IMG/VR virus record: IMGVR_UViG_3300021963_000420
Location: 1 to 32,621 of that record
Direction: 5' to 3' (one strand)
DNA length: 32,621 bases
From: a virus
A program made the translations under genes and the position numbers. Position 1 is the stretch's first letter, and each line of letters starts with the position of its first letter. Positions 1 to 6,664 of the stretch are shown here, one piece after another. The notes beneath the pieces are model-generated. The model was not told the DNA's origin and did no database searches. It saw only the letters and a list, made by a program, of their open reading frames with translations.

Positions 1-12
1 GGTCTTTGCCAT
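1..12. repeat. Left copy of 12-bp terminal direct repeat (putative cos or circular overlap)
   Basis: The first 12 bases (GGTCTTTGCCAT) are identical to the last 12 of the window. Either the genome is circular or circularly assembled, or it has 12-nt cohesive ends that were filled in. The position between the last minus-strand gene and the small terminase gene is where lambda-like phages carry cos. Confidence 0.75.
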
Positions 13-51
13 CGCGGCTTGTAACGCAAAATTAAAAGATTCCTTAGCCAT
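1..51 (-). CDS. Small ORF running across the genome junction (N-terminal part)
   Basis: On the minus strand an ATG at 51-49 opens a frame that runs to base 1. If the ends are joined through the 12-bp repeat, it continues from 32609 to a TGA at 32576-32574, giving a 28-residue protein. It begins MAKESFNFALQAAMAKT and its tail is KTQKH. The codons covering the repeat read Met-Ala-Lys-Thr. No function is recognised and the ribosome binding site is weak, so it may be spurious. It matters mainly because an open frame survives the join. Confidence 0.3.
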   Translation of the reverse strand, partial: MAKESFNFALQAAMAKT

Positions 52-78
52 TTTGTCATATCTCGTTAGCAATAGCCC

Positions 79-543
79 TTAGGCGCTATCCTTTAATTCG
101 TTGTAGGTCTTAACGATTGGCTCGGCCTCGGCAAGAAATTGCGCACGCAATCCCTTGTCCTGTGAAATAAATTTCACGCCTCTCGATGCTAGCCATTGCC
201 TTGCTTGCATGATTGGAAAGAGGAAGTGCTTGGGCTCACTTGGCTCACTCATCGTGATGGGGTCGGGGAGGAATCCGATACGCAAATATGTTTGGCGCAT
301 CAGTCCGGGGTCAGCGTCGCCATTGGCTAACTTGTGCTGTGCTGCAGCGACTTTCTCATATCGCTTGCCCACCTCCTCAGTGATCCCTGCTTCCTCACAG
401 ATAGCCACAATGTCTTGGCCATCTGCTCTTGCCTGCTGGATGATTACACCTGCATCAGACGCTAAGCCGATGGTCTTGCCGATCAGCTCCAACGCCTTGT
501 CGCGTGTGTTGTTTAGTTTTTCTATTACTGGTTTTAGCTTCAT
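79..543 (-). CDS. Hypothetical protein, mostly helical (154 aa)
   Basis: I do not recognise this protein. It is charged and predicted largely helical, with a segment resembling a small helix-turn-helix bundle near residues 45-75 (ICEEAGITEEVGKRYEKVAA), which may suggest DNA or partner binding. Its ATG overlaps the stop of the preceding helix-turn-helix gene as ATGA, so the two are probably translationally coupled. It is the last full gene before the genome junction in transcription order. There is no signal peptide or membrane segment. Confidence 0.7.
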   Translation of the reverse strand: MKLKPVIEKLNNTRDKALELIGKTIGLASDAGVIIQQARADGQDIVAICEEAGITEEVGKRYEKVAAAQHKLANGDADPGLMRQTYLRIGFLPDPITMSEPSEPKHFLFPIMQARQWLASRGVKFISQDKGLRAQFLAEAEPIVKTYNELKDSA

Positions 544-1013
544 TTGTTCATGCCTTTCATTAGTGCGGCGTTATTAAACTTAGGCGCCTCACGCCGCCGC
601 TTGGCGTGTACGCGGTATGCTCGCTTGCGGTAAGACTCACGGGCCTTCTCGCTTTTCTGTGATCGTGCACGTATGCCCAACCGATCGTGTATCTCGGTAA
701 CCTTCTTGCTGACCGCCTGCTTAGTTAGATTAAATCGCTTGGCCACGGCTGTCATCGATTCGGGCGATCGGTTAAGCGATATGTTCAGCACGGCATGGCT
801 AAGGGTATCGGTGCGGTTAGCCATGGCAGGATGATCCGCCGAATGCTGGAAAAGATGCTCTATCACCTTAGTCATAGTCGCAACCGATGACGTGGTGACC
901 GTGATCTTCAGATCGCTACACGACTCCCAAACCAGATCTTGCAGGCTATCTATGATCATAGAAGGGTGAGGGATTACCGCTGGAATACGTTCGATTGCTT
1001 CCTGATCTATCAT
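540..1013 (-). CDS. Helix-turn-helix DNA-binding protein (157 aa)
   Basis: A likely DNA-binding protein. Residues about 90-115 (SMTAVAKRFNLTKQAVSKKV) match a sigma-70 region 4 or resolvase-like helix-turn-helix. The C-terminal 40 residues are strongly basic (many RR, KR), as in a DNA or RNA contact tail. The gene starts right after a 149-bp intergenic region carrying six copies of GTGCARTAA. An inferred role is binding those repeats as a regulator or replication initiator; the sequence does not show this directly. ATG start; the downstream gene begins inside its stop codon. Confidence 0.75.
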   Translation of the reverse strand: MIDQEAIERIPAVIPHPSMIIDSLQDLVWESCSDLKITVTTSSVATMTKVIEHLFQHSADHPAMANRTDTLSHAVLNISLNRSPESMTAVAKRFNLTKQAVSKKVTEIHDRLGIRARSQKSEKARESYRKRAYRVHAKRRREAPKFNNAALMKGMNK

Positions 1014-1162
1014 ATTAAACTACTACTCCGTTTTCCCACGCTTGGTGCAGTAATGTTTTAGCCGTCTGCATTAGTGCAATAATAGGCTCTAAGGAGCCTT
1101 TATTACTGCACCAACATGCTACCCAATACTGCACTAGTGCAATAAGGGTTACTGCACTAACT
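1014..1162. repeat. Intergenic cluster of six GTGCARTAA repeats (operator or origin candidate)
   Basis: This is the longest gene-free stretch of the window. Copies of GTGCARTAA lie on the plus strand at 1045-1053, 1074-1082 and 1137-1145. On the minus strand they lie at 1103-1111, 1126-1134 (one mismatch) and 1149-1157. Copies 4 and 5 form the palindrome TGCACTAGTGCA (1130-1141). Copies 2 and 3 flank a perfect 6-bp hairpin. The region lies between the primase-helicase gene and a helix-turn-helix gene, a placement typical of an origin with iterons or of an operator array. Confidence 0.7.
1084..1099. terminator. Short perfect hairpin inside the repeat cluster
   Basis: AGGCTC-TAAG-GAGCCT forms a 6-bp stem with a 4-nt loop, flanked by A/T-rich bases and by inverted copies of the GTGCARTAA repeat. 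On the minus strand it follows the primase-helicase stop and could be a weak terminator. It could equally be part of a larger palindromic protein-binding site. No long T tract is present, so termination is uncertain. Confidence 0.35.
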
Positions 1163-3127
1163 TTAAAAGGGTTCATTTGTCACCTTTTTGCTGAATAAAC
1201 CGTCGCTAGATTCCTCAATAAATCCGTCATCCTTAGCTTGCTTAATGCGGGACTTAGCCTGACGTTCCTGTAGCCCGGTCACCTTCTGCACATAAGCTAC
1301 CACTTGGCTATATTTAGCCCCTTCGGGTAGCTTGCCCCAATCGATCGCACTAGCTTTGCGACCTACCGTCTTTTCAGGTGCGCTTGATTCGATCCACGCC
1401 AGCCCCACTTGCGAATGCTTTAGGTGAACACACGGCTGGACGTTAGACGCTATGAAATCGCTCGCAGTTCGGTTAGGACGCAACCCAGACCGCTTCCCGC
1501 GCTTAGTCACCTCCAACTTGTAGGTGTACGTGCCTTCCTCATCCTGGCCGCAAGGCGCTAGGGTTAATACGCTCCGCGCCCAGTTCGTCAGTTCCGACGA
1601 TCCGAATCCGCTGTAGGCTTTGTCGTGGCCCTGATATCCGCTGCCGTCCCGCGTAGGCTTAGGCGTGTGATGCATCAACATCCACGCAAACCCACCGGCT
1701 AGCGCTAGGGGGTTAAGCAAATTACGCAGGAATCCGCCGGCCGTCTCTTGGCTGGATAGATCGCCACCGATGAACGCCAGCAACGGATCTACCCAGGCTA
1801 AATGCGGTTTATGCCTTTCAGCCAATCTACGCATCCGATCGACAAACCGTTCGCCTGTAGAGGTACAGTCACGCACGATGACTATGTTTTCTTTAACCAT
1901 TTGAAGCTCCGCTGGCGTTAGATCTAACGCCTTGAGAATACCCTGCAGCGCCTCGGCCACGTCGCCCTCGTCGTTCTCAGCTTGGACGATCAGCGACTTC
2001 AGCGGCTTGCCATGTGGCGATATGCCAAACAGATCACGACCGCACGCCCAGGTAATCGCGGCCTGCAAGCACAGCACGCTCTTACCCAACCCGCTACTAC
2101 CCACCCACAGCGCCGATCCGCCCCGACAGATCCAGCGCTTACCCAGCAGCTGCGTCGGGTCGCAATCCTCTTTAAAGTTTACCAGATCCTCCCACTTGTA
2201 CGGCTCAGGCAAATCGCCGTACATAGTGCGCTCCTGCCATTCGATGTAAGTCAGTGTCGGCGCACCACACTCGACCAACTCCTGCTGCAGGCCAGTGGCG
2301 GTACGCATAGCCCCTGGCAACCGGGACAACCGGCCGGCGTCCTTGTTAGCGCTGTCAGGCTTCGAGTGTTCGAGGTGCTTGTAAATAAAATCTACACGCT
2401 CGGCAAACTCCTTGGCATTGGCCGCCCTCACGTCCACCCACGCATGCAGGCTCCGGGCACCGCTCTTAATAATTGACGACGTGGGCAACCCACTGCGCTT
2501 AATAATGGCCCACTGCTCCTGCAGAGTGCTTTCATCAAACTCAATTAAGCAGTGGCGAAACTTGGTGATCGATTCGGCTTTGCGGTTCTTACCGTTGTTC
2601 GCGTTAATCGACACGTAGACTCCAACGGCATCGCCTTGCCACATTGCCAACCCGTCGCCTTTAAACAGCTCGAGCCATTCCTCGCGGGTACGAGTCTCGC
2701 CCGCACCGTCCGGCCGCTCGCGGTCGCCGTCCTTAATGGATCGGCAGATGTTGATACTATCACCCACGTCGAAACAGGTGGTTAAAAACTTGTCGACCGG
2801 CCCACTTTCCACGCTGATCGGCATGGGTGGCACCGGCAGATCCTCCCGCACGATCGCTCCGTTCTGATAGCCGTACTTGGTTTTTGGCCGCCACGCCTCC
2901 CTAGCTGGCTTGCTGTAAGCGGATTTTACGGCCGCCACGCATTCGTTCTGCGTTAGTCCATTTTTGAAGCCCCAGATCTCGGCCTCTGACTCCGCATCAA
3001 ACTGCGACAAGCCCTGATCACGGAATTGCAACGCCATACGGAATAGCTGATTGTTGCGCTCACCTTCCGGCGCCCCGTTGTGATAAACGGCCTCGGTAGC
3101 TGGGGGCAGTGCAATCACCGTTTGCAC
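1163..3127 (-). CDS. Primase-helicase: AEP-like primase fused to RecA-like ATPase
   Basis: A probable replication protein of 654 residues. Residues about 20-80 resemble a primase C-terminal (PriCT) helical domain. Residues about 110-290 look like an archaeo-eukaryotic primase of the RepB' kind: an acidic CLIEFDE strand, then SGARSLHAWV, then a GRLSRLPGAMR motif. Residues about 330-560 form a RecA/RepA-type ATPase with Walker A GSSGLGKS, an acidic LAWVD strand and a conserved MLMHHTPKP segment. The C-terminus (ERQAKSRIKQAKDDGFIEE) looks like a small winged helix. The GTG start overlaps the upstream 64-aa gene by 13 nt. No phage DNA polymerase was found, so host polymerase is presumably recruited. 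Confidence 0.85.
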   Translation of the reverse strand: MQTVIALPPATEAVYHNGAPEGERNNQLFRMALQFRDQGLSQFDAESEAEIWGFKNGLTQNECVAAVKSAYSKPAREAWRPKTKYGYQNGAIVREDLPVPPMPISVESGPVDKFLTTCFDVGDSINICRSIKDGDRERPDGAGETRTREEWLELFKGDGLAMWQGDAVGVYVSINANNGKNRKAESITKFRHCLIEFDESTLQEQWAIIKRSGLPTSSIIKSGARSLHAWVDVRAANAKEFAERVDFIYKHLEHSKPDSANKDAGRLSRLPGAMRTATGLQQELVECGAPTLTYIEWQERTMYGDLPEPYKWEDLVNFKEDCDPTQLLGKRWICRGGSALWVGSSGLGKSVLCLQAAITWACGRDLFGISPHGKPLKSLIVQAENDEGDVAEALQGILKALDLTPAELQMVKENIVIVRDCTSTGERFVDRMRRLAERHKPHLAWVDPLLAFIGGDLSSQETAGGFLRNLLNPLALAGGFAWMLMHHTPKPTRDGSGYQGHDKAYSGFGSSELTNWARSVLTLAPCGQDEEGTYTYKLEVTKRGKRSGLRPNRTASDFIASNVQPCVHLKHSQVGLAWIESSAPEKTVGRKASAIDWGKLPEGAKYSQVVAYVQKVTGLQERQAKSRIKQAKDDGFIEESSDGLFSKKVTNEPF

Positions 3128-3309
3128 ATTTCTAGTAGTGCCTTTTTAAACACGTACTCGATGACTGCTTCCCGATCATGCTTTAAAGCGATTAACCCAA
3201 GCCGATAGAGTTGGTCGCCTGTTTCGTCGCTCATCTCAATATCCACCTTTACGTACTTCGTTCGGTCGGGTCGTGATTTGCCAAACTTAATTTCACCCAG
3301 ATGTTTCAT
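3115..3309 (-). CDS. Small hypothetical protein (64 aa)
   Basis: The start is placed at the ATG at 3309. It overlaps the preceding stop as ATGA and has AGGAGA about 9 nt upstream; a longer in-frame extension to 3369 would run deep into the previous gene. The protein has a basic N-terminal strand (KHLGEIKFGKSRPDRTKYVKVDIEM) followed by helices, a layout seen in small ribbon-helix-helix or accessory DNA-binding proteins, but the family is not recognised. It sits directly upstream of the primase-helicase. Confidence 0.6.
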   Translation of the reverse strand: MKHLGEIKFGKSRPDRTKYVKVDIEMSDETGDQLYRLGLIALKHDREAVIEYVFKKALLEMCKR

Positions 3310-3482
3310 TTGCGTTTTCTCCTTTTGCGGGGTTTGACTTCTTTCCAGACGTTGAAGTCCTTGTCGCATTCAACCGACCAGAGCATAAGCTTTTGATAGA
3401 GCGATCCGGCTAAGCCCCAGCGGCAAAGCGTCCTGCTAACCAGATCTCCTAACCAGTACAGAAGCCAAGATAGCGCCCTCAT
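3306..3482 (-). CDS. Small basic hypothetical protein (58 aa)
   Basis: Translation of 3482-3306 gives a 58-residue protein with a hydrophobic tryptophan-rich N-terminal half (MRALSWLLYWLGDLVSR) and a very basic tail (KPRKRRKRK). The hydrophobic part may associate with membrane. Start and stop both share ATGA overlaps with neighbours, which supports a real coupled gene. The basic tail also encodes the AGGAGA ribosome binding site of the next gene. Function unknown. Confidence 0.5.
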   Translation of the reverse strand: MRALSWLLYWLGDLVSRTLCRWGLAGSLYQKLMLWSVECDKDFNVWKEVKPRKRRKRK

Positions 3483-3655
3483 TTTTTCTTCTCCGCGTCT
3501 CGCTTCTGGTATTTGAGCGCCCGGGCTAGTAGCTCCTTGGCGATGAGCAGGCCCAGCTCCACCCGAGTCAGCGCAGCCGGGATCTGCCCTTTGCGTAGGT
3601 TAGCGCTGGCACGATCCAGCACGTGAATGATGGCGCGGTGGCGTTTTACTGACAT
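3479..3655 (-). CDS. Small hypothetical helical protein (58 aa)
   Basis: Translation of 3655-3479 gives a 58-residue helical protein with charged ends (MSVKRHRAIIHVLDRASANL; tail RDAEKKK). The ATG lies inside the end of the putative nuclease gene (10-nt overlap), and its TGA overlaps the next ATG. Function unknown; it is part of the run of small genes upstream of the primase-helicase. Confidence 0.5.
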   Translation of the reverse strand: MSVKRHRAIIHVLDRASANLRKGQIPAALTRVELGLLIAKELLARALKYQKRDAEKKK

Positions 3656-4101
3656 TTACGCTCCTTAAACTTTGAAAAAGCTATTTCAAAAGTAGTCAAA
3701 GAATTTTCCAGAGTAAACATTTTGGGTTCAGCAGAAACGTGCTTCCTGTCCTCTGTGGAAATATGAAAATATAACGGCCATAACGACTCAATCCAAACCA
3801 AGGCAAGAATATCTATATCAAATTCGCTATATTTTATTTTTTCAATTCTTCCACCACAGGATAAACCGCGAACCATTCCATCTTTAATTTGCCCAGAACT
3901 CTTTACATTTAATCGGCAAAGGTACTTACCGTAGCCGATCCATATGTCTGACTTTTTTTGACCAGGAACGGGTATGGCCTCATGACCGTTTTTTAATAAC
4001 CAGCCAAGTACTAAAGTTTCAGATGCATACCCCTGATCTAAGTTGTTAGAGGTTGAGGCCATTATTTCAGCCTTTTCTAAAAATAATAAATCCTGAGTCA
4101 T
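3646..4101 (-). CDS. Putative PD-(D/E)XK nuclease in an AT-rich islet (151 aa)
   Basis: Start chosen at the ATG at 4101, which overlaps the preceding stop as ATGA; an in-frame ATG at 4134 is possible. The layout resembles small restriction-like nucleases: an early Glu in GYASETLVLGWLL, then VPGQKKSDIWI with the Asp, then RLNVKSS as the (E/Q/N)xK strand. This fits PD-(D/E)XK homing or restriction-type proteins, with Asn in place of the usual acidic residue. Base composition is clearly more AT-rich than its neighbours (long A/T runs), suggesting recent acquisition with the 56-aa gene upstream. The fold call is tentative. Confidence 0.5.
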   Translation of the reverse strand: MTQDLLFLEKAEIMASTSNNLDQGYASETLVLGWLLKNGHEAIPVPGQKKSDIWIGYGKYLCRLNVKSSGQIKDGMVRGLSCGGRIEKIKYSEFDIDILALVWIESLWPLYFHISTEDRKHVSAEPKMFTLENSLTTFEIAFSKFKERKCQ

Positions 4102-4268
4102 TTTTTTTTCTTTCTTGAAAAGACCAGAGTCCACTGTTTTGGCCTATAATTAAAATCCTCTATTAATTCGTGCACATCGTAACCAATCGCTTCGATTGCA
4201 GACAAAATTTTTCCAGCCTCTACCCACTTAGCTTTTTCTTTTTTTGTGTTTTTAAATTCTTTTTTCAT
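4098..4268 (-). CDS. Small lysine-rich protein (56 aa)
   Basis: Translation of 4268-4098 gives a lysine-rich protein: a basic N-terminus (MKKEFKNTKKEKAKWVEAGK), a central helix-strand unit (LSAIEAIGYDVHELIEDF) and a tail ending RKKKK. It shares the AT-rich composition of the putative nuclease downstream, to which it is joined by an ATGA overlap, so the pair probably arrived together. It might be a cognate partner or regulator, but no family is recognised. Confidence 0.5.
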   Translation of the reverse strand: MKKEFKNTKKEKAKWVEAGKILSAIEAIGYDVHELIEDFNYRPKQWTLVFSRKKKK

Positions 4269-4272
4269 ATTT

Positions 4273-4401
4273 CTACCACTGCCCCATTCCCCATCGCATC
4301 CGGTTGTTCCGGGCGACGATGACTTGCTCGGCGTATTGCTCCAGCGTGTATGTGCCGATCACCTTTCCTTCAAACATGGCGAGGAGATCCTGCAGGCTCA
4401 C
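4273..4401 (-). CDS. Small hypothetical protein (42 aa)
   Basis: Translation of 4401-4273 from a GTG that overlaps the previous stop as GTGA gives a 42-residue protein ending RMRWGMGQW; an ATG at 4377 would give 34 residues. Its layout (QDLLAMFEGKVIGTYTLEQY) suggests a small helical protein. Function unknown. The AT-rich islet begins just after it. Confidence 0.45.
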   Translation of the reverse strand: MSLQDLLAMFEGKVIGTYTLEQYAEQVIVARNNRMRWGMGQW

Positions 4402-4679
4402 AGCACCGCTTTCGGCAGCGGCCCTGCCAGTTTGTAGACGTACTTGTTGCGATCGTATTCGAGCGGATAGCCAAAGAAATTGCGCAGCAGATCAATGTCC
4501 CGCTGGATCGTCTTGTAACTACATTCAAGCTCTACGCCCAACCGAGCAGCGCTTGGCAGGCACAGATCCCGGCGCAGCTTGCCAACGATCACGCCTAGGC
4601 GGCGTAACGTGGGCCGGGTATCGCCAAGGCCAGCAGCCCGATTGCGTTTAGATGCGAAGATCGCGGCTGTCGTACTCAC
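4398..4679 (-). CDS. Winged helix-turn-helix regulator (93 aa)
   Basis: Residues about 30-85 match the DeoR/HTH_11 winged helix found at the N-terminus of WYL-type regulators: RRLGVIVGKLRRD, then SAARLGVELECSYKTIQRDI as the turn and recognition helix, then a wing (YPLEYDRNKYVYKL). Unlike WYL proteins it has no ligand-binding domain, so it is a stand-alone DNA-binding module. The GTG start overlaps the stop of the 3D-domain protein as GTGA. It may control early or middle genes; its target is not evident. Confidence 0.7.
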   Translation of the reverse strand: MSTTAAIFASKRNRAAGLGDTRPTLRRLGVIVGKLRRDLCLPSAARLGVELECSYKTIQRDIDLLRNFFGYPLEYDRNKYVYKLAGPLPKAVL

Positions 4680-5092
4680 TTCATCACCTCCACCATCGCC
4701 ACCTTCGGTAAGCGCATCGCGTTAAACTGCTTTTCACTGGCGGCAAACACGTCCACCACCGGCAACTTTCCACCGCTCGCCTTCTTGCTTTTAACGGCAG
4801 TGCCCGTATCCACCGCCACCCACTCCCGCTTGCCGTTTAGGATGCGGATCTTGCTCCAGAGCGGAATGATATCGGGATCGACGGCGCAGTGGCGACCAGC
4901 TCGCAACCTGGTGCCTGTGCTGGATTGATAGCGGCTCGACCACTCATCTTCACCGGGCCAGTAGCCAGTGATACGTACCTTAATTTTCTTAACGTCGATC
5001 TTCTTGGCGATCGGGCGCAAGTCGATCAGTGCGTTGCCTAGCTTGCCAGTGCTAAAGCCAAAAACCGCTAGGATTGAAAGGAGTGTTCTCAT
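4676..5092 (-). CDS. Secreted 3D-domain cell wall enzyme (138 aa)
   Basis: The N-terminal segment MRTLLSILAVFGFSTG looks like a short signal peptide. The rest matches the 3D domain (MltA/RpfB/YuiC family, double-psi beta barrel): ITGYWPGEDE near residue 45, CAVDPDIIPLWSKI near 75, VAVDTGTAVK near 97 and PVVDVF near 115, with the conserved aspartates present. Family members are lytic transglycosylase-like enzymes acting on peptidoglycan. It lies in the replication block rather than with the lysis genes, so it may act on the wall at another stage. ATGA overlap with the upstream coiled-coil gene. Confidence 0.75.
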   Translation of the reverse strand: MRTLLSILAVFGFSTGKLGNALIDLRPIAKKIDVKKIKVRITGYWPGEDEWSSRYQSSTGTRLRAGRHCAVDPDIIPLWSKIRILNGKREWVAVDTGTAVKSKKASGGKLPVVDVFAASEKQFNAMRLPKVAMVEVMK

Positions 5093-5241
5093 AGCCCGCT
5101 CCTAATCCGATCAATCAGATCGTTCTCGCGTCCTTCAGCAGCCGCCAGCGCGGCCTTCGCCTCCGCCAGCTCACGGGCCAGCGATCGCACGCGGTTGAGC
5201 AACTGCTCGTGGGTGGTCTCGTCTGGCAGTACCTCAATCAC
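5089..5241 (-). CDS. Small coiled-coil protein (50 aa)
   Basis: Translation of 5241-5089 from a GTG inside the end of the exonuclease gene gives an alanine-, glutamate- and arginine-rich helix (residues about 10-48, for example LARELAEAKAALAAAEGREN) with coiled-coil spacing. The next gene starts within its stop (ATGA). Function unknown. Confidence 0.5.
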   Translation of the reverse strand: MIEVLPDETTHEQLLNRVRSLARELAEAKAALAAAEGRENDLIDRIRSGL

Positions 5242-6001
5242 TCTGCACCTCCCGCGGGTCGTACTTTTTTAGCCAGCGCCACACCTTGCAGATGGACGTG
5301 AACGCCTCAAACGCCTGGGCAACTTGCTCGGCGGTGTAACGCACTTCAGCCAACTGGCCCGTCACTGGATCGATAAGCACGTTCCGGCAGGCCATGTGCT
5401 CGTCCGTGAAAGCGTACGCATAGGCGGATAGCTGAAGCAGATCGGTTTCATAGCCAGCCGCTTTCCCGTTCTTAAATTTTCGTGTCTTAAAATCCACCAC
5501 TTCAATCTCGCCGTTAATGTCGCAGATTAGATCCACTCGGCCCGCGTAGCCTTCAACTTCGTTTACCATTACCGATTCACTTGCGTGCACTTTGCTCACG
5601 TCTTTGTGCCATTCCTTCAGCGATTGAAAGTGAGGCTCGAAGCCCTTCACTAGCTCACCCGGCTCCTCGCCGTTAATTATGATTTCAGCCAGGGAGTGAA
5701 CGTGAGTTCCGCGAAGTGCAGCGGCCTCCACTTCCTTTCTGCTGTCCAATACAACCCGCTTGGCAAAGTCGCCGTCCGCCTCTCCTTCATTCCTCGGTAG
5801 CGACAAAGCGGATAGAATCGCCTGCTCCTCTTTCCAATTCATTAGACCCTGTTTACTAGGGCCAGCGGCTCCGAGGATTGTGGTAACCGACGGAAACGCC
5901 CCCACCTTGCGGGCGGATCGCAGATCTCCGTGGCACGACTCACCTGACCTTAGGTAGTAGTGCGCCGATTCAGTTTTAGCGGTGACGATGATCGGTGCCA
6001 T
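5234..6001 (-). CDS. PD-(D/E)XK exonuclease, Cas4/RecB-like (255 aa)
   Basis: A probable exonuclease acting in phage recombination or replication. The core is visible: GYAGRVDLICDINGE (catalytic Asp), EVVDFKTRKFKNG (the D-x-K motif) and a later QLSAYAYAF (QxxxY motif), at roughly residues 150-195, as in RecB/Cas4/YqaJ nucleases. Start taken at the ATG at 6001, which shares TGATG with the preceding stop; a GTG at 6010 is the alternative. With the ssDNA-binding protein two genes upstream, it resembles a phage exonuclease plus single-strand-binding pair. Confidence 0.8.
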   Translation of the reverse strand: MAPIIVTAKTESAHYYLRSGESCHGDLRSARKVGAFPSVTTILGAAGPSKQGLMNWKEEQAILSALSLPRNEGEADGDFAKRVVLDSRKEVEAAALRGTHVHSLAEIIINGEEPGELVKGFEPHFQSLKEWHKDVSKVHASESVMVNEVEGYAGRVDLICDINGEIEVVDFKTRKFKNGKAAGYETDLLQLSAYAYAFTDEHMACRNVLIDPVTGQLAEVRYTAEQVAQAFEAFTSICKVWRWLKKYDPREVQSD

Positions 6002-6096
6002 CAGTTCCACCTTCCGATTGCGTGCATCAGCTGAAGCCCCAGCGCGACAGCTACCAGCGGCAGCATTATTTGAATTACGATTGATAGGATTTCCAT
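6001..6096 (-). CDS. Tiny single-pass membrane protein (31 aa)
   Basis: Translation of 6096-6001 gives a 31-residue peptide that is almost entirely one hydrophobic helix (MEILSIVIQIMLPLVAVALG) ending GRWN. It lies between a stem-loop and the exonuclease start, with which it shares TGATG. Such peptides can be membrane effectors; the function here is unknown, and it may be only a leader for the exonuclease. Confidence 0.4.
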   Translation of the reverse strand: MEILSIVIQIMLPLVAVALGLQLMHAIGRWN

Positions 6097-6107
6097 AAAA
6101 TCTTTCT

Positions 6108-6136
6108 GGCTAGGGTGGGAATTGCCCACCCCAGCC
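6108..6136 (-). terminator. Stem-loop after the ssDNA-binding protein gene
   Basis: Arms 6108-6119 (GGCTAGGGTGGG) and 6125-6136 (CCCACCCCAGCC) pair over 12 positions with one G-U wobble and a 5-nt loop. It starts 7 nt after the stop codon on the minus strand and is followed by AGAAAGATTTTAT. The T tract is short, so it could be a partial terminator or an mRNA stabiliser. Confidence 0.55.
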
Positions 6137-6142
6137 AAATGG

Positions 6143-6619
6143 CTAGAACGGGACGGGGTTGCCGTCGTGATCTAACTCGGTTGCGGTTGTCGCGCCGTTG
6201 CGGTTTATTTTCCGCACGAACGCCTTATCTACAGTCACTTTCTTTGCGCCGGCTGGCAGTACCGCCTGCACGTTCGCATAGGTAGATCCGTCACGCTCCA
6301 CGTGCACCACAAGGATCGTGCACGGCTTACCGATGAGCGTTTCCAAGTCCAGATTCTGCGGTGGCGCTTTCTTGGCGTAAGATTTGAGATCTTTAAAGAG
6401 CGCTGCCTTTTCGTGCAGGCTCAAGCCATAACGCCGGCCGATGGTAAACGGGCGGCCGTCCTCCATCTTGTCAGCGATTTGCCACACCAGGCGAATCTGA
6501 TGCTTCTTTCCGTACATGGTTTCAATGACGCCAAGATCTTCTACGTCGCAGAATACTGCGTCGTGCGATCCTTCGGGGGCTGGCGTATACGTTCCCCCTC
6601 TGCTTGCTACTATTGGCAT
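6143..6619 (-). CDS. Phage ssDNA-binding protein-like (158 aa)
   Basis: Resembles the phage single-strand-binding family related to DUF669. The N-terminal APEGSHDAVFCDVEDLGVIE is followed by KKHQIRLVWQI and GRPFTIGRRYGLSLHEKAALFKDL, then GKPCTILVVHVERDGSTYANV, a beta-rich OB-like layout, and an acidic C-terminal end (TATELDHDGNPVPF). It presumably coats single-stranded DNA during replication or recombination. AGGAAA lies upstream of its ATG. A stem-loop follows its stop, separating it from the downstream exonuclease. Confidence 0.65.
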   Translation of the reverse strand: MPIVASRGGTYTPAPEGSHDAVFCDVEDLGVIETMYGKKHQIRLVWQIADKMEDGRPFTIGRRYGLSLHEKAALFKDLKSYAKKAPPQNLDLETLIGKPCTILVVHVERDGSTYANVQAVLPAGAKKVTVDKAFVRKINRNGATTATELDHDGNPVPF

Positions 6620-6664
6620 ACTAGGATTTCCTTTCTTTGTTTTGGTTTCTTGGTTTTGCTTTGA

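Noticed and set aside
1-12. 12-bp end repeat as a chance match
   Set aside because: An exact 12-bp match at the two extreme ends, beside terS, is too specific for chance, although an assembly overlap rather than a biological cos remains possible.
3310-3369. N-terminal extension of the 64-aa gene
   Set aside because: The internal ATG at 3309 has AGGAGA upstream and an ATGA overlap with the preceding gene; the extension lies inside that gene.
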